Shown: piece by piece, positions 25,982 to 34,228 of the stretch | Layout: the number at the start of each line of letters is the position of its first letter | How positions within the stretch are numbered: position 1 is the stretch's first letter | Source: Belnapia sp. F-4-1 | Lineage (GTDB): Bacteria; Pseudomonadota; Alphaproteobacteria; Acetobacterales; Acetobacteraceae | DNA: 64,000 nt | NCBI RefSeq assembly: GCF_000802185.1 | Contig: NZ_KN676113.1 | Span: 4,297,430-4,361,429 of the forward strand | Reading direction: 5' to 3' | The notes under the pieces: model-generated | The model's database searches: none | What the model saw: the letters and a program-made list of their open reading frames with translations, nothing else | What the model was told of the DNA's origin: nothing | Program-made: the position numbers and the translations under genes

Positions 25982-26791
25982 TCAGCGATGCCGCCATTCG
26001 GCGGGACGCTTGCCGAGGAAGGCGCCGATGCCCTCCGCCGCATCTTCGGCGAGCAGGTTCTCGACCATCACTTGGCCGGCCGCCGCATAGGCCTCGGCGA
26101 GCGGGAGGGCGGCCTGGGCGTTGAAGCCGCGCTTGCCCATCCGCAATGCGACGGCGGAGCGGGCGGCGATGCGCTGGGCGAGGTCGAGAGCGGCAGGCAG
26201 GGCGGTGCCGGCGGGGACGACGCGGTTGACGAGGCCCATGCGATGCGCCTCGGCGGCGGGGACCATCTCGCCGAGGAGGAGCATCTCCATCGCCGCCTTG
26301 CGCGGCACGGCTCGGGCGACGGCGACGCCGGGGGTGGAGCAGAACAGGCCGATATCGACGCCGGGGGTACAGAATTTGGCCCGTTCCGAGGCGACGAGGA
26401 GGTCGCAGCTGGCGGCAAGCTGGCAGCCGGCGGCGGTGGCGACGCCCTCGACCGCGGCGATGACCGGCTGGGGGAGGGTGACGACGCGCTGCATCACCGC
26501 CGAGCAGGCGGCCATGGTCTCGGCGAAGAAGCCGGCGCCGCCATCGGGGTCGGCACGGCGGGCGGTGATCTCCTTGAGGTCGTGGCCGGCGGAGAAGGCG
26601 GGGCCTTCGGCGGTAAGGACGACGCAGCGGATGCGCTCGTCCGCGGCGACCTCGTCGAGCGTGGCCTGCAAGGCCGCGAGCATGGCGCGGGAGAGGCTGT
26701 TGCGCGCCGCCGGGCGGTCGAGGGTGATGATGGCGACGGCGCCTTCGTCGCGCCGGGTCACCGGGGGCGTGTTGTCGCCCGTGCTGGCCAT
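25982..26791 (-). CDS. Crotonase-family protein of the ECHDC3 type
   Basis: 269-residue enoyl-CoA hydratase/isomerase-fold protein. Oxyanion-hole blocks are visible (SAGHDLKEITARRADPDGG; GVATAAGCQLAASCDL). The two catalytic glutamates of hydratases are replaced: GCQLA has Gln where hydratases have GCELA, and TPGVDIGLFCSTPGVA has Gly where hydratases have PEI. This matches the ECHDC3-like group of unknown activity, so simple hydration is unlikely. ATG at 26791 with GGGAGG eight bases upstream. That ribosome-binding site lies inside a long palindrome. Confidence 0.87.
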   Translation of the reverse strand: MASTGDNTPPVTRRDEGAVAIITLDRPAARNSLSRAMLAALQATLDEVAADERIRCVVLTAEGPAFSAGHDLKEITARRADPDGGAGFFAETMAACSAVMQRVVTLPQPVIAAVEGVATAAGCQLAASCDLLVASERAKFCTPGVDIGLFCSTPGVAVARAVPRKAAMEMLLLGEMVPAAEAHRMGLVNRVVPAGTALPAALDLAQRIAARSAVALRMGKRGFNAQAALPLAEAYAAAGQVMVENLLAEDAAEGIGAFLGKRPAEWRHR

Positions 26792-26797
26792 CGCTGC

Positions 26798-26830
26798 CTC
26801 CCTGGCAATATAGGCCATATTGCCAGGGAG
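26798..26830. promoter_or_regulatory. Perfect 14-bp inverted repeat over the crotonase ribosome-binding site
   Basis: Arms CTCCCTGGCAATAT and ATATTGCCAGGGAG with a 5-base spacer, between the DUF35 stop (26853) and the crotonase start (26791). As RNA on the coding (minus) strand it would fold into a 14-bp hairpin whose 3' arm contains the GGGAG of the ribosome-binding site. As DNA it looks like a regulator operator. There is no T-tract, so termination alone is less likely. Confidence 0.75.
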
Positions 26831-26852
26831 TGCAGCTGTGGCAAAGCCTCGG

Positions 26853-27251
26853 TTAGACGGGCGTGAACATGGTCGCCGGCGGGCTGTCGCCCGTGGTCGG
26901 CTTGAAGACCACCTTCACCTTCTGGCCGATCTTCACCTCGTCCAGGTCGCAATCGACGATGTTGGTGAAGACGCGGACGCCCTCATCCAGCTCGACATAG
27001 GCGACGCAGTAGGGCTCCTTCGTCCGCATCACGGTGAAGGTGTAGACGGTGCCGGTGCCCTTGGCTTCCACCAGCTCGACATTGTTCGAGAGGGTGAAGG
27101 GCGAGCAGCCGCGCGGGTACCAGAAATGCTTGCCGGTATCCTTGCAGAGCCCGATCAGCATGCGGCCCTCGCGGGCGGCGTCGAAATAGGGCTTGTTGGT
27201 CGGGTCCACCGCGATGGCGGGGAGGGCACGGTTGGAGGCAGGGGTTGCCAT
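26853..27251 (-). CDS. DUF35/OB-fold zinc-ribbon-type acyl-CoA-associated protein
   Basis: 132 residues. N-terminal rubredoxin-like zinc ribbon region with only two candidate ligands (GLCKDTGKHFWYPRGCSPF), then an OB-fold (GTGTVYTFTVMRTKEPYCVAYVELDEGVRVFTN, in parts; KIGQKVKVVFKP). DUF35 proteins usually pair with a thiolase-fold partner, either as an aldolase complex (Ltp2 with ChsH2-type) or HMG-CoA synthase-like. The partner lies seven bases upstream on the same strand (27258-28430). The metal site looks degenerate, so a structural rather than catalytic role is likely. Confidence 0.87.
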   Translation of the reverse strand: MATPASNRALPAIAVDPTNKPYFDAAREGRMLIGLCKDTGKHFWYPRGCSPFTLSNNVELVEAKGTGTVYTFTVMRTKEPYCVAYVELDEGVRVFTNIVDCDLDEVKIGQKVKVVFKPTTGDSPPATMFTPV

Positions 27252-27257
27252 TGCTTC

Positions 27258-28430
27258 TTACTCCCGCTCGAGGATGACGGTGGCGCTGCCGTGCCGGGTG
27301 CCGAGCAGGCCGCCCGTGCCATGGGCCAGCGCGAGCGTGCAGCCGGGGACCTGGACCTTGGGGTGAGCCTCGCCGCGGAGCTGGCGCACCGCCTCGATCA
27401 CCTTGGTCATGCCGCCGCGGTTGGCCGGGTGGTTGTTGCAGAGCCCGCCGCCATCGGTGTTGAAGGGCAGCTTGCCGACGCCGGAGATCAGGTTGCCGTC
27501 GGCGACGAATTTGCCGCCCTGGCCTTTCTCGCAGAAGCCGAGATCCTCCAGCTGCATCAGCACGGTGATGGTGAAGCTGTCATAGATCGAGGCGTACTGG
27601 ATGTCCTGCGGCGTGCAGCCGGCCTCCTCGAAGGCGCGCGGGCCGGACCAGCGGGCGCCGGAATAGGTGAGGTCGGTGTAGCCGGCATTCTGGTTCTTGG
27701 TCGCCTCGCCATGGCCGCGGACCTTCACCAGCGGCCGCTTCAGCGACCTAGCGATCTCCGGCTTGGCAAGGATGAGGGCGCCGCCGCCATCCGAGATGAC
27801 GCAGCAGTCGAGCCGGTGCAGGGGGTCGGAGACCATCGGGGAGTTCACGACGTCCTCGACGGTGACGACCTTGCGGAGCATCGCATGCTCGTTCCACTGG
27901 GCATGGTGGCTCGCCGCCACCTTGATCCAGGCGAGCTGCTCCGAGGTCGTGCCGAACTCGTGCATGTGGCGCATGGCGCACATCGCATAGGCATTGGCGA
28001 CGGTGCGGCCGTAGGGAATCTCGAAGGGATCGTCGGGGACGTTGACGCCCCAGCTGCGCGGCGCCGTGCCGGTCGCCATCGCCTCGGCGCGGGGGCGGCC
28101 GGCCAGCGTGACGAGGGCGATGTCGCAGAGGCCCATGGAGATGGCCTCGGCCGCATGGCCGACATGCATGACGTAGGAACTGCCGCCGACGTCGGTGCTG
28201 TCGAAATGCCGGAGCTTCGTCAGGCCGAGATAGTCCGCCATGTTCAGCGGGCCGAGGCCCGGGGCGGCGCCGGTGCAGAAGAAGCCGTCGATGTCGTCCT
28301 TGGTCAGGCCGGCATCCTGCAGGGCGCCATAGGCGACCTCGGCATGGAGCTGGGCGACGGACTTGTCGTCGGCCTTGCGGGTCGGGTGCTCGAAGGCCCC
28401 GACGATATAGGCTTTGCCGTTGATGCTCAT
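27258..28430 (-). CDS. Thiolase-fold protein lacking the nucleophilic cysteine (Ltp2/SCP-x-like)
   Basis: 390 residues with the thiolase fold. At the position of the nucleophilic Cys the sequence reads VGGSSYVMHVGHA, so Claisen thiolysis by acyl-cysteine is not expected. YDSFTITVLMQLEDLGFC and NTDGGGLCNNHPANRGG match the Ltp2 family, whose members form retro-aldolase complexes with a DUF35 partner to remove acyl-CoA side chains. The DUF35 gene follows after six bases. First gene of the operon. The promoter region upstream (28431-28510) is not recognised. Confidence 0.88.
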   Translation of the reverse strand: MSINGKAYIVGAFEHPTRKADDKSVAQLHAEVAYGALQDAGLTKDDIDGFFCTGAAPGLGPLNMADYLGLTKLRHFDSTDVGGSSYVMHVGHAAEAISMGLCDIALVTLAGRPRAEAMATGTAPRSWGVNVPDDPFEIPYGRTVANAYAMCAMRHMHEFGTTSEQLAWIKVAASHHAQWNEHAMLRKVVTVEDVVNSPMVSDPLHRLDCCVISDGGGALILAKPEIARSLKRPLVKVRGHGEATKNQNAGYTDLTYSGARWSGPRAFEEAGCTPQDIQYASIYDSFTITVLMQLEDLGFCEKGQGGKFVADGNLISGVGKLPFNTDGGGLCNNHPANRGGMTKVIEAVRQLRGEAHPKVQVPGCTLALAHGTGGLLGTRHGSATVILERE

Positions 28431-28510
28431 GGGGCTGGACGCCCTCCCTTGTCGATCGATAGCTAGCTTAGGGTTCTACCAAGCCGCGCGCTCGTCAAGC
28501 CGGGCGCGCG

Positions 28511-29242
28511 CTATTTCAGCCCGGTGCCGAGGAACTGCCGCAGCTCCGGCGTCTGTGGCGCGCCGAAGAGCTGCTCGGAGGGGCCGACCTCCCAGACCTT
28601 GCCCTGGTGCATGAAGATGGTTTGGGTAGCGACGCGGCGGGCGAAACCCATCTCATGCGTCACCAGCAGCATGGTCATGCCGTGCTCGGCGAGGCGCTCC
28701 ATGGTCGCCAGCACCTCCCCGGTGAGTTCCGGGTCGAGGGCGCTGGTCACCTCGTCGAAGAGCATCACCTTGGGCTTCATCGCCAGCGAGCGGGCGATGG
28801 CGACGCGTTGCTGCTGGCCGCCCGAGAGGTTGTCCGGCCAGGCATCGAAGCGCTCACCAAGGCCGACCTCGGCCAGCGCCTCCTCGGCCCGCTGCCGTGC
28901 CTCGGCGCGGCCGACGCCGAGGACGACGCGGGGCGCGAGCATGATGTTCTCGCCGACGCGGAGATGCGGGAAGAGGTTGTAGCTCTGGAAGACGATGCCG
29001 ACATCCTTGCGCAGCTCGCGGAGGCCCCGGCCCGAGGCGTCGAGCTTGTGGCCCGAGACCTCGATGCGGCCGGCCTGGATCCCCTCCAGCCCGTTGATGC
29101 AGCGCAGCAGGGTCGATTTGCCGGATCCGCTGCGGCCGATGATGGCGATGACCTCGCCGCGCTCCACCGTCAGGTCGATGCCCTTCAGCACCTCCACCGC
29201 GCCGAAGCTCTTGCGGACGCCCTCAACCTGAACGACGGGCAT
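28511..29242 (-). CDS. Polar amino-acid ABC transporter ATPase
   Basis: GlnQ-like ATPase of 243 residues. Walker A GRSGSGKSTLLR, Q-loop GIVFQSYNLFPHL, ABC signature LSGGQQQRVAIARS, Walker B VMLFDEVTSALDPE and the His switch LVTHEM are all intact. It powers the importer encoded immediately upstream (permeases 29223-30577 and binding protein 30581-31393). The start overlaps the first permease by 20 bp. AAGGAAGG precedes the ATG. Confidence 0.95.
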   Translation of the reverse strand: MPVVQVEGVRKSFGAVEVLKGIDLTVERGEVIAIIGRSGSGKSTLLRCINGLEGIQAGRIEVSGHKLDASGRGLRELRKDVGIVFQSYNLFPHLRVGENIMLAPRVVLGVGRAEARQRAEEALAEVGLGERFDAWPDNLSGGQQQRVAIARSLAMKPKVMLFDEVTSALDPELTGEVLATMERLAEHGMTMLLVTHEMGFARRVATQTIFMHQGKVWEVGPSEQLFGAPQTPELRQFLGTGLK

Positions 29243-29879
29243 TGAGCCTTCCTTCCAGCCGCCGCGCGAGCAGCGAGATCGGCCAGCAGATGATGAAATA
29301 GGTCGCCGCCACCGTGCCGAAAACCTTGAAGGGGGCGAAGGTGGCGTTGTTGACGAGGTTGCCGGCGCGGGCCAGCTCGACCACGCCGATGATCGAGACG
29401 ATGGAGGTGTTCTTCACCAGCTGGACGATGAAGCCGACCGTTGGCGCTACGGCGATGCGCACCGCCTGGGGCAGGACGACGTAGCGGTATTGCTGCGCCC
29501 GCGACATGGCGAGTGCCGCCGAGGCCTCCCATTGCTGCCAGGCGACGGACTGGATGGAGCCGCGCCAGATCTCGCCGAGATAGGCGCTGGCATAGAGCGC
29601 CATGGAGACCGAGGCGGCGACGATGGGCGGCATGTCGATGCCGCCCATCGAGAGCCCGTAATAGGAGAGGAAGAGCAGCATCAGCACCGGGATGCCCTGG
29701 ATCATGCCGATCCAGCCCGCCGCCAGCATCCGCAGCGGGGCGAGCTGCGAGGTCCGCGCCAGCGCCACGATGAAGCCGAGCAGCCCGCCGAGCAGCAGAG
29801 AAAGCAGCGTCAGCAGCAGCGTCCAGCGCGCCGAGGCGACGATGAAGAGGAACTCGGATTCCGAGAAGGTGCGGATCAT
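29223..29879 (-). CDS. Polar amino-acid ABC transporter permease (HisM/GlnP type)
   Basis: Integral membrane protein of 218 residues with about five helices. The EAA loop interacting with the ATPase is visible as EASAALAMSRAQQYRYVVLPQAVR with the invariant Gly replaced by a neighbouring Ala-Leu pair. It pairs with the next permease gene to form the two-subunit channel. The start overlaps that gene by four bases (29876-29879). Confidence 0.93.
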   Translation of the reverse strand: MIRTFSESEFLFIVASARWTLLLTLLSLLLGGLLGFIVALARTSQLAPLRMLAAGWIGMIQGIPVLMLLFLSYYGLSMGGIDMPPIVAASVSMALYASAYLGEIWRGSIQSVAWQQWEASAALAMSRAQQYRYVVLPQAVRIAVAPTVGFIVQLVKNTSIVSIIGVVELARAGNLVNNATFAPFKVFGTVAATYFIICWPISLLARRLEGRLNARRSG

Positions 29880-30577
29880 CGGCCGGATTGTGTCCGCAGG
29901 CGCCCGAGGCCGGAGCCCTTCGGGAAGAGCACGGCGCCCAGCACCGCGAGCAGCCCGCGCATGACGAGCGCAAGCGCCAAGTAGATGGCGGTGACGGTGA
30001 TGTAGACCTCGAAGCTGCGGAAGGTGTCGCTCTCGACGTTCGCCGCCGTGCCGGAAAGTTCCTGGACGGAGATGAAGGAGCAGACCGAGGTGGAGAGCAT
30101 CATCAGCACGAACTGGCTGGAGAGCGAGGGCCAGACGCGGGCCAGCGCGGGCGCGATGACGACATGGCGGAAGACCTGCCAGCGCGTCATGGCCAGCGAC
30201 AGCCCGGCCTCGATCTGGCTTTTATGCACGCTCTCGATGCCGGCGCGAACGATCTCGGTCGAGTAGGCGCCGAGGTTGAGCACGATGGCGCCGATCGCCG
30301 CCTGCTCGGCCGTCAGCTTCACCCCGATCGAGGGCAGGCCGAAGAAGATGATGAGAAGCTGCACCAGGAAGGGCGTGTTGCGCACCAGCTCGACATAAGT
30401 ATCGACCGGCCAGCGCAGCGCCCGCGGCGCGAGGCCGCGCAGCATCGCCAGCAGGATGCCGAGCAGCGCGCCGAGCGAGATGCCGATGGCGGAAAGCTGC
30501 AGCGTCAGCCACAGCCCCTCCAGCAGCACGTCGCTGCGGGCGAAGACCGGGCTGAACTGGAACTGGAAACCGTTCAC
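29876..30577 (-). CDS. Polar amino-acid ABC transporter permease (HisQ/GlnM type)
   Basis: 233 residues, five to six helices. Family blocks: WLTLQLSAIGISLGALLG, YVELVRNTPFLVQLLIIFFGLP and the EAA loop AGLSLAMTRWQVFRHVVIAPAL. It is three bases from the binding-protein gene and overlaps the second permease. N-terminus is periplasmic by charge. Confidence 0.93.
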   Translation of the reverse strand: MNGFQFQFSPVFARSDVLLEGLWLTLQLSAIGISLGALLGILLAMLRGLAPRALRWPVDTYVELVRNTPFLVQLLIIFFGLPSIGVKLTAEQAAIGAIVLNLGAYSTEIVRAGIESVHKSQIEAGLSLAMTRWQVFRHVVIAPALARVWPSLSSQFVLMMLSTSVCSFISVQELSGTAANVESDTFRSFEVYITVTAIYLALALVMRGLLAVLGAVLFPKGSGLGRLRTQSGR

Positions 30578-30580
30578 CGC

Positions 30581-31393
30581 CTAGAAAACGGGGAGGTCGG
30601 CGGGCAGCGGGCTGCCGGTCCACTTGTTGGAGATGTCGTCCAGCTCGCCGCTGGTCTTCATGAAGTAGATGGTGTTCTGCAGCCACTGCCGCAGCTCGAA
30701 CTGGTCCTTGCGGACGGTCATGCAGTTCGGCTGGTTGAACAGGGTGAACTTCGCCTCGAGCCCTGCCTCGGGCCGGCCCTTGGCGATGTCGCCGCCGATG
30801 GTGTCGGGGATGCCGACCGCATCGACCTGGCCGACGATCAGCGCCTGGGCGGAGGTCGCGTCATCCTCGAAGCGGACGACGTTGGTGCCGCGCGGCGCAC
30901 GGCGCAGCAGCGCCTGTTCCTGCGGCGTGCCACGGGGAACGCCGACGCGCTTGCCGGCGAGGTCCTCGATCTTCGAGATGGGGCTGTCCTTCTTCGCCAT
31001 CACCACCATGCGGAAGGCGCTGTAGGGCATGGTGAACATGACGGAGCGGGCGCGCTCCGGCGTCGCGCCGAGCGTCGCGCAGAGGAAGTCGACGCGGCCG
31101 GCCTCGAGCGCGGGGATGCGCGACGGCGGGGTGAGGGAGGAGATCTCGACCGGCACGCCGAGATACTTGCCGAGGAGCGCGGCGACATCGAGGTCGTAGC
31201 CGACGGCGTTGCCGGTGGCGTCCACCATGCCGAAGGGCGGGGCGCCGGTGACGACGCCGATGCGGACCTTGCCGCGCTTTATGATGTCGGCGGTGGTGAT
31301 GGGGCCGGACTGCTGCGCCTGAGCTTCCCGCGAGAGGAAGGCAAGGCCGGGCAGCGTGGCCGCCGCGGCGAATAATCCAAGGCGCGTGATCAT
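30581..31393 (-). CDS. Polar amino-acid ABC transporter substrate-binding protein
   Basis: Periplasmic receptor of 270 residues with a cleaved signal peptide (cut near AQAQQ). Family 3 solute-binding markers: GVVTGAPPFGMVDATGNAVGYD, LLGKYLGVPVEI and a ligand-binding Asp/Arg block (FMKTSGELDDISNKWTG). Ligand is probably a polar or acidic amino acid, not identifiable from sequence. GGAGGAACGACA precedes the ATG. The idnO gene ends 38 bp upstream on the same strand. Confidence 0.93.
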   Translation of the reverse strand: MITRLGLFAAAATLPGLAFLSREAQAQQSGPITTADIIKRGKVRIGVVTGAPPFGMVDATGNAVGYDLDVAALLGKYLGVPVEISSLTPPSRIPALEAGRVDFLCATLGATPERARSVMFTMPYSAFRMVVMAKKDSPISKIEDLAGKRVGVPRGTPQEQALLRRAPRGTNVVRFEDDATSAQALIVGQVDAVGIPDTIGGDIAKGRPEAGLEAKFTLFNQPNCMTVRKDQFELRQWLQNTIYFMKTSGELDDISNKWTGSPLPADLPVF

Positions 31394-31431
31394 TGTCGTT
31401 CCTCCCCCGTATCCGGCTTCCTCGGCCGCTG

Positions 31432-32199
31432 TCAGACCACGCTTGTCAGCCCGCCGTCAACATAGAGCAGGTGGCCGTTAACATAGGCCGAGGCGTCGGA
31501 GGCGAGGAAGATAGCCGCCCCGACAAGCTCCGGCAGCTCGCCCCAGCGGCCGGCGGGGGTGCGCTTGCACAGCCAGCCGTCGAATTCGCGGTTGGCGCGA
31601 AGCGGGGCGGTCAGCTCGGTGCTGAAATAGCCCGGCGCGATGCCGTTGGCCTGGATGCCATGCTTCGCCCAGTCGGCGCACATCGCCTTGGTGAGCATCC
31701 CGAGCGCGCCCTTGGTGGCGGTGTAGGGGCCCGTCCCCGGTCGGCCGAGCATGCTCATCACCGAGCAGGTGTTGACGATCTTGCCGCGGCCGCGCGGGAT
31801 CATCCGCTTCGCCACGGCACGGGCGCAGTAGAAGGCGCTGTCGAGGTTGGTGGACATCACCGCGCGCCAGGTTTCGTCCGGCATCTCGTCGAGCGGGCCG
31901 CGGAGATTGACCCCGGCATTGTTGAACAGGATGTCGATGGGACCCGTGCCGGCCTCGATGGCGGCGACGCCCGCCTCCACCGCCGTCGGGTCGGTGACGT
32001 CGAAGGCGGCGGTCTCGGCCTGGAGGCCGTCGGCGCGGAGGCTGGTGGCGGCTCGCTCCAGCTTCGTCGCGTCGCGGCCGTTCAGGACCACCCGGGCGCC
32101 GGCTTCCGCGACGCCCCGGGCCAGGGCGAGGCCGATGCCCTGGCTGGAGCCGGTGACCAGCGCCAGTCGGCCGGTGAGGTCGAAGAGCTTGAGCGACAT
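31432..32199 (-). CDS. idnO: Gluconate 5-dehydrogenase-like SDR (IdnO)
   Basis: Reduces 5-ketogluconate to gluconate in idonate catabolism; cytoplasmic SDR of 255 residues. Nucleotide motif TGSSQGIGLALA, NNAGVN, and the catalytic Ser-Tyr-Lys in CSVMSMLGRPGTGPYTATK. The C-terminal signature NGIAPGYFSTELT...WLCKRTPAGRWG and NGHLLYVDGG matches IdnO more closely than generic SDRs. Divergent, by 47 bp, from the 2-hydroxyacid dehydrogenase and idnD, and 38 bp upstream of an amino-acid transporter on its own strand. Confidence 0.85.
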   Translation of the reverse strand: MSLKLFDLTGRLALVTGSSQGIGLALARGVAEAGARVVLNGRDATKLERAATSLRADGLQAETAAFDVTDPTAVEAGVAAIEAGTGPIDILFNNAGVNLRGPLDEMPDETWRAVMSTNLDSAFYCARAVAKRMIPRGRGKIVNTCSVMSMLGRPGTGPYTATKGALGMLTKAMCADWAKHGIQANGIAPGYFSTELTAPLRANREFDGWLCKRTPAGRWGELPELVGAAIFLASDASAYVNGHLLYVDGGLTSVV

Positions 32200-32246
32200 G
32201 GTCCCATCCCCTAACAGCAGGCCGGACAGTTGCAGGGGAGGCGCAG

Positions 32247-33194
32247 TTGGACAAGCCGGAGCTTCTGGTGATGGGCGTCCTGCCCGACTGGGACCTGGAG
32301 CCCATGGCGGAGCGCTATACCCTGCGCCTGCTGTACGAGGCGCCGGACGAGGCCGCCTTCATCGCCGAGCATGGAGCGGCGATCCGCGGCATCGTAACCA
32401 AGGGTGAGATCGGCGCCTCCGCCGAGCTGATGGACCGGCAGCCGCGGCTCGAGATCGTGGCATGCTACGGCGTGGGCGTGGATGCGATCGACCGGGCCTA
32501 TTGCGCGAAGCGCGGCATCCCCGTGACCAATACGCCCGATGTGCTGACCGAGGATGTGGCGGACCTCGCCTTCGCCCTGCTGCTCGCCGCGGCGCGGCGC
32601 ATCCCCGCGGCCGATGCCTGGGTGCGGGACGGGTCCTGGGTGCGCGAGGGCTCGATGCCGCTGACCACGCGGGTCTGGGGCAAGCGGATGGGCATCGTCG
32701 GGCTCGGGCGGATCGGCTCGGCGGTGGCGAAGCGGGCCGAGGGGTTCGGCATGGCGATCAGCTACAGCGGCCGGTCGCCGAAGCCGGGGGTGCCGTATGC
32801 GTTCCATCCGAGCCCGGCGGCGCTGGCGCCGGAGGTCGACATCCTCGTCTGCTGCGCCATGGGCGGGCCGACGACGCAGGGGTTGATCGACCGCGCGGCG
32901 ATCGAGGCGCTCCGGCCGGGGGCGATCTTCGTCAATGTCAGCCGCGGCTCGGTGGTGGACGAGCCGGCGCTGCTGGAGGCGCTGCGCAGCGGGCGCATTG
33001 CGATGGCGGGGCTCGACGTGTTCTGGAACGAACCGGCGATCGACGCGGAATTCGCCAGCTTCCCGCATGTCGTCCTCGCGCCGCATGCGGCGAGCGGCAC
33101 GGTGGAAACCCGCCGTGCCATGGGTGCGCTGATGCAGGAGAACCTGGCCGCGCATTTCGCCGGCCGCCCCTTGCCGACGGAGGTCAAGCCGTGA
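32247..33194 (+). CDS. 2-hydroxyacid dehydrogenase (GhrB/2-ketogluconate-reductase-like)
   Basis: NAD(P)H-dependent reductase of 315 residues. Rossmann motif GLGRIGSAVAKR, catalytic Arg in NVSRGSVVDE, Glu in the following helix and the His in APHAAS are all present. TTG start at 32247 after GGGGAGGC. Probably reduces hydroxypyruvate, glyoxylate or 2-ketogluconate; the operon with idnD and the divergent idnO favours a sugar-acid substrate. Overlaps idnD by four bases (GTGA). Confidence 0.9.
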   Translation: MDKPELLVMGVLPDWDLEPMAERYTLRLLYEAPDEAAFIAEHGAAIRGIVTKGEIGASAELMDRQPRLEIVACYGVGVDAIDRAYCAKRGIPVTNTPDVLTEDVADLAFALLLAAARRIPAADAWVRDGSWVREGSMPLTTRVWGKRMGIVGLGRIGSAVAKRAEGFGMAISYSGRSPKPGVPYAFHPSPAALAPEVDILVCCAMGGPTTQGLIDRAAIEALRPGAIFVNVSRGSVVDEPALLEALRSGRIAMAGLDVFWNEPAIDAEFASFPHVVLAPHAASGTVETRRAMGALMQENLAAHFAGRPLPTEVKP

Positions 33195-34222
33195 AGTCGG
33201 TCGTCATCCACGCGCCGAAGGATCTCCGCGTCGAGGAGCGCGAGGCGGGGGCGCCGGGCCCCGGCCAGGTCGCCATCCGCATCTGGGCGGGGGGCATCTG
33301 CGGCTCCGACCTACATTACTACCTGCATGGCGGCTTCGGCGCGGTGCGGCTGCGCGAACCGATGGTGCTCGGCCATGAGATCGCCGGCGTCGTCGAGGCG
33401 CTGGGCGAGGGGGTGCAGGGGCTCTCGCCGGGGCAGGCCGTCGCGGTCAATCCGAGCCTGCCCTGTGGCGCCTGCCGGCACTGCCTCGCCGGACGGCCGA
33501 ACCACTGCCTCGACATGCGCTTCTACGGCAGCGCGATGCGGATGCCGCATGTGCAGGGCGGCTTCTCCGAGCTGCTGGTCTGCGAAGCGGCGCGCGCCGT
33601 GCCGTTGCCGGAGGGGATGGCGCTGGAGCTTGCCGCCTTCGCCGAGCCGCTCGCCGTCTGCCTGCATGCCGGGCGGCAGGCGGGGCCGATGCTGGGCGCG
33701 CGGGTGCTGGTGACGGGAGCGGGGCCGATCGGCAACCTCGCCATCGCCGTCGCCCGGCATGCCGGGGCAAGGGAGGTGGTGGTGACGGACCTCCACTCGA
33801 CCCCGCTGCTGACGGCGCGGCGCATGGGCGCGGACCGCACGCTCTCGATGAGCGAGGACCCGGACGGGCTGCTGCCCTATACGCTCGACAAGGGGCATTT
33901 CGACGTGGTGTTCGAGGCGTCCGGCAGCGGCGCGGCGCTGACCTCGGCGATTCAGGCGGCGCGGCCGGGGGCGGTGATCGTGCAGCTCGGCCTCGGCGGG
34001 GATGTCGGCCTGCCGCTCTCGGCGCTGGTGGCGAAGGAGGTCTCGCTGCGCGGCACCTTCCGCTTCCATGAGGAATTTGCGCTTGCCGTCGATGTCCTGG
34101 CGCGCGGCGACATCGACCCGACGCCGCTGCTGACGGCGACCATGCCGGTGGCGGAGGCAGTCGCCGCCTTCGAGCTGGCGGCGGACAAGAGCCGGGCGAT
34201 GAAGGTGCAGCTGGCGTTCTGA
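33191..34222 (+). CDS. idnD: L-idonate 5-dehydrogenase (medium-chain zinc dehydrogenase)
   Basis: Oxidises L-idonate to 5-ketogluconate. 343 residues, the same length as E. coli IdnD. Catalytic-zinc residues in GGICGSDLHYYLHGG and LGHEIAGVVE, structural-zinc cysteines in CGACRHCLAGRPNHC, then the IdnD-like MRFYGSAMRMPHVQGGFSE. Rossmann block VTGAGPIGNLA. GTG start overlaps the upstream stop (GTGA). Together with IdnO (divergent) this gives the two redox steps that interconvert idonate and gluconate. Confidence 0.88.
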   Translation: MKSVVIHAPKDLRVEEREAGAPGPGQVAIRIWAGGICGSDLHYYLHGGFGAVRLREPMVLGHEIAGVVEALGEGVQGLSPGQAVAVNPSLPCGACRHCLAGRPNHCLDMRFYGSAMRMPHVQGGFSELLVCEAARAVPLPEGMALELAAFAEPLAVCLHAGRQAGPMLGARVLVTGAGPIGNLAIAVARHAGAREVVVTDLHSTPLLTARRMGADRTLSMSEDPDGLLPYTLDKGHFDVVFEASGSGAALTSAIQAARPGAVIVQLGLGGDVGLPLSALVAKEVSLRGTFRFHEEFALAVDVLARGDIDPTPLLTATMPVAEAVAAFELAADKSRAMKVQLAF

Positions 34223-34228
34223 GCCGGT

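Noticed and set aside
26820-28466. Long plus-strand reading frame (548 codons) opposite the thiolase and DUF35 genes
   Set aside because: It mirrors the minus-strand genes, shows no domain, and its composition (Gly/Ala/Arg-rich) is what antisense of GC-rich coding DNA gives.
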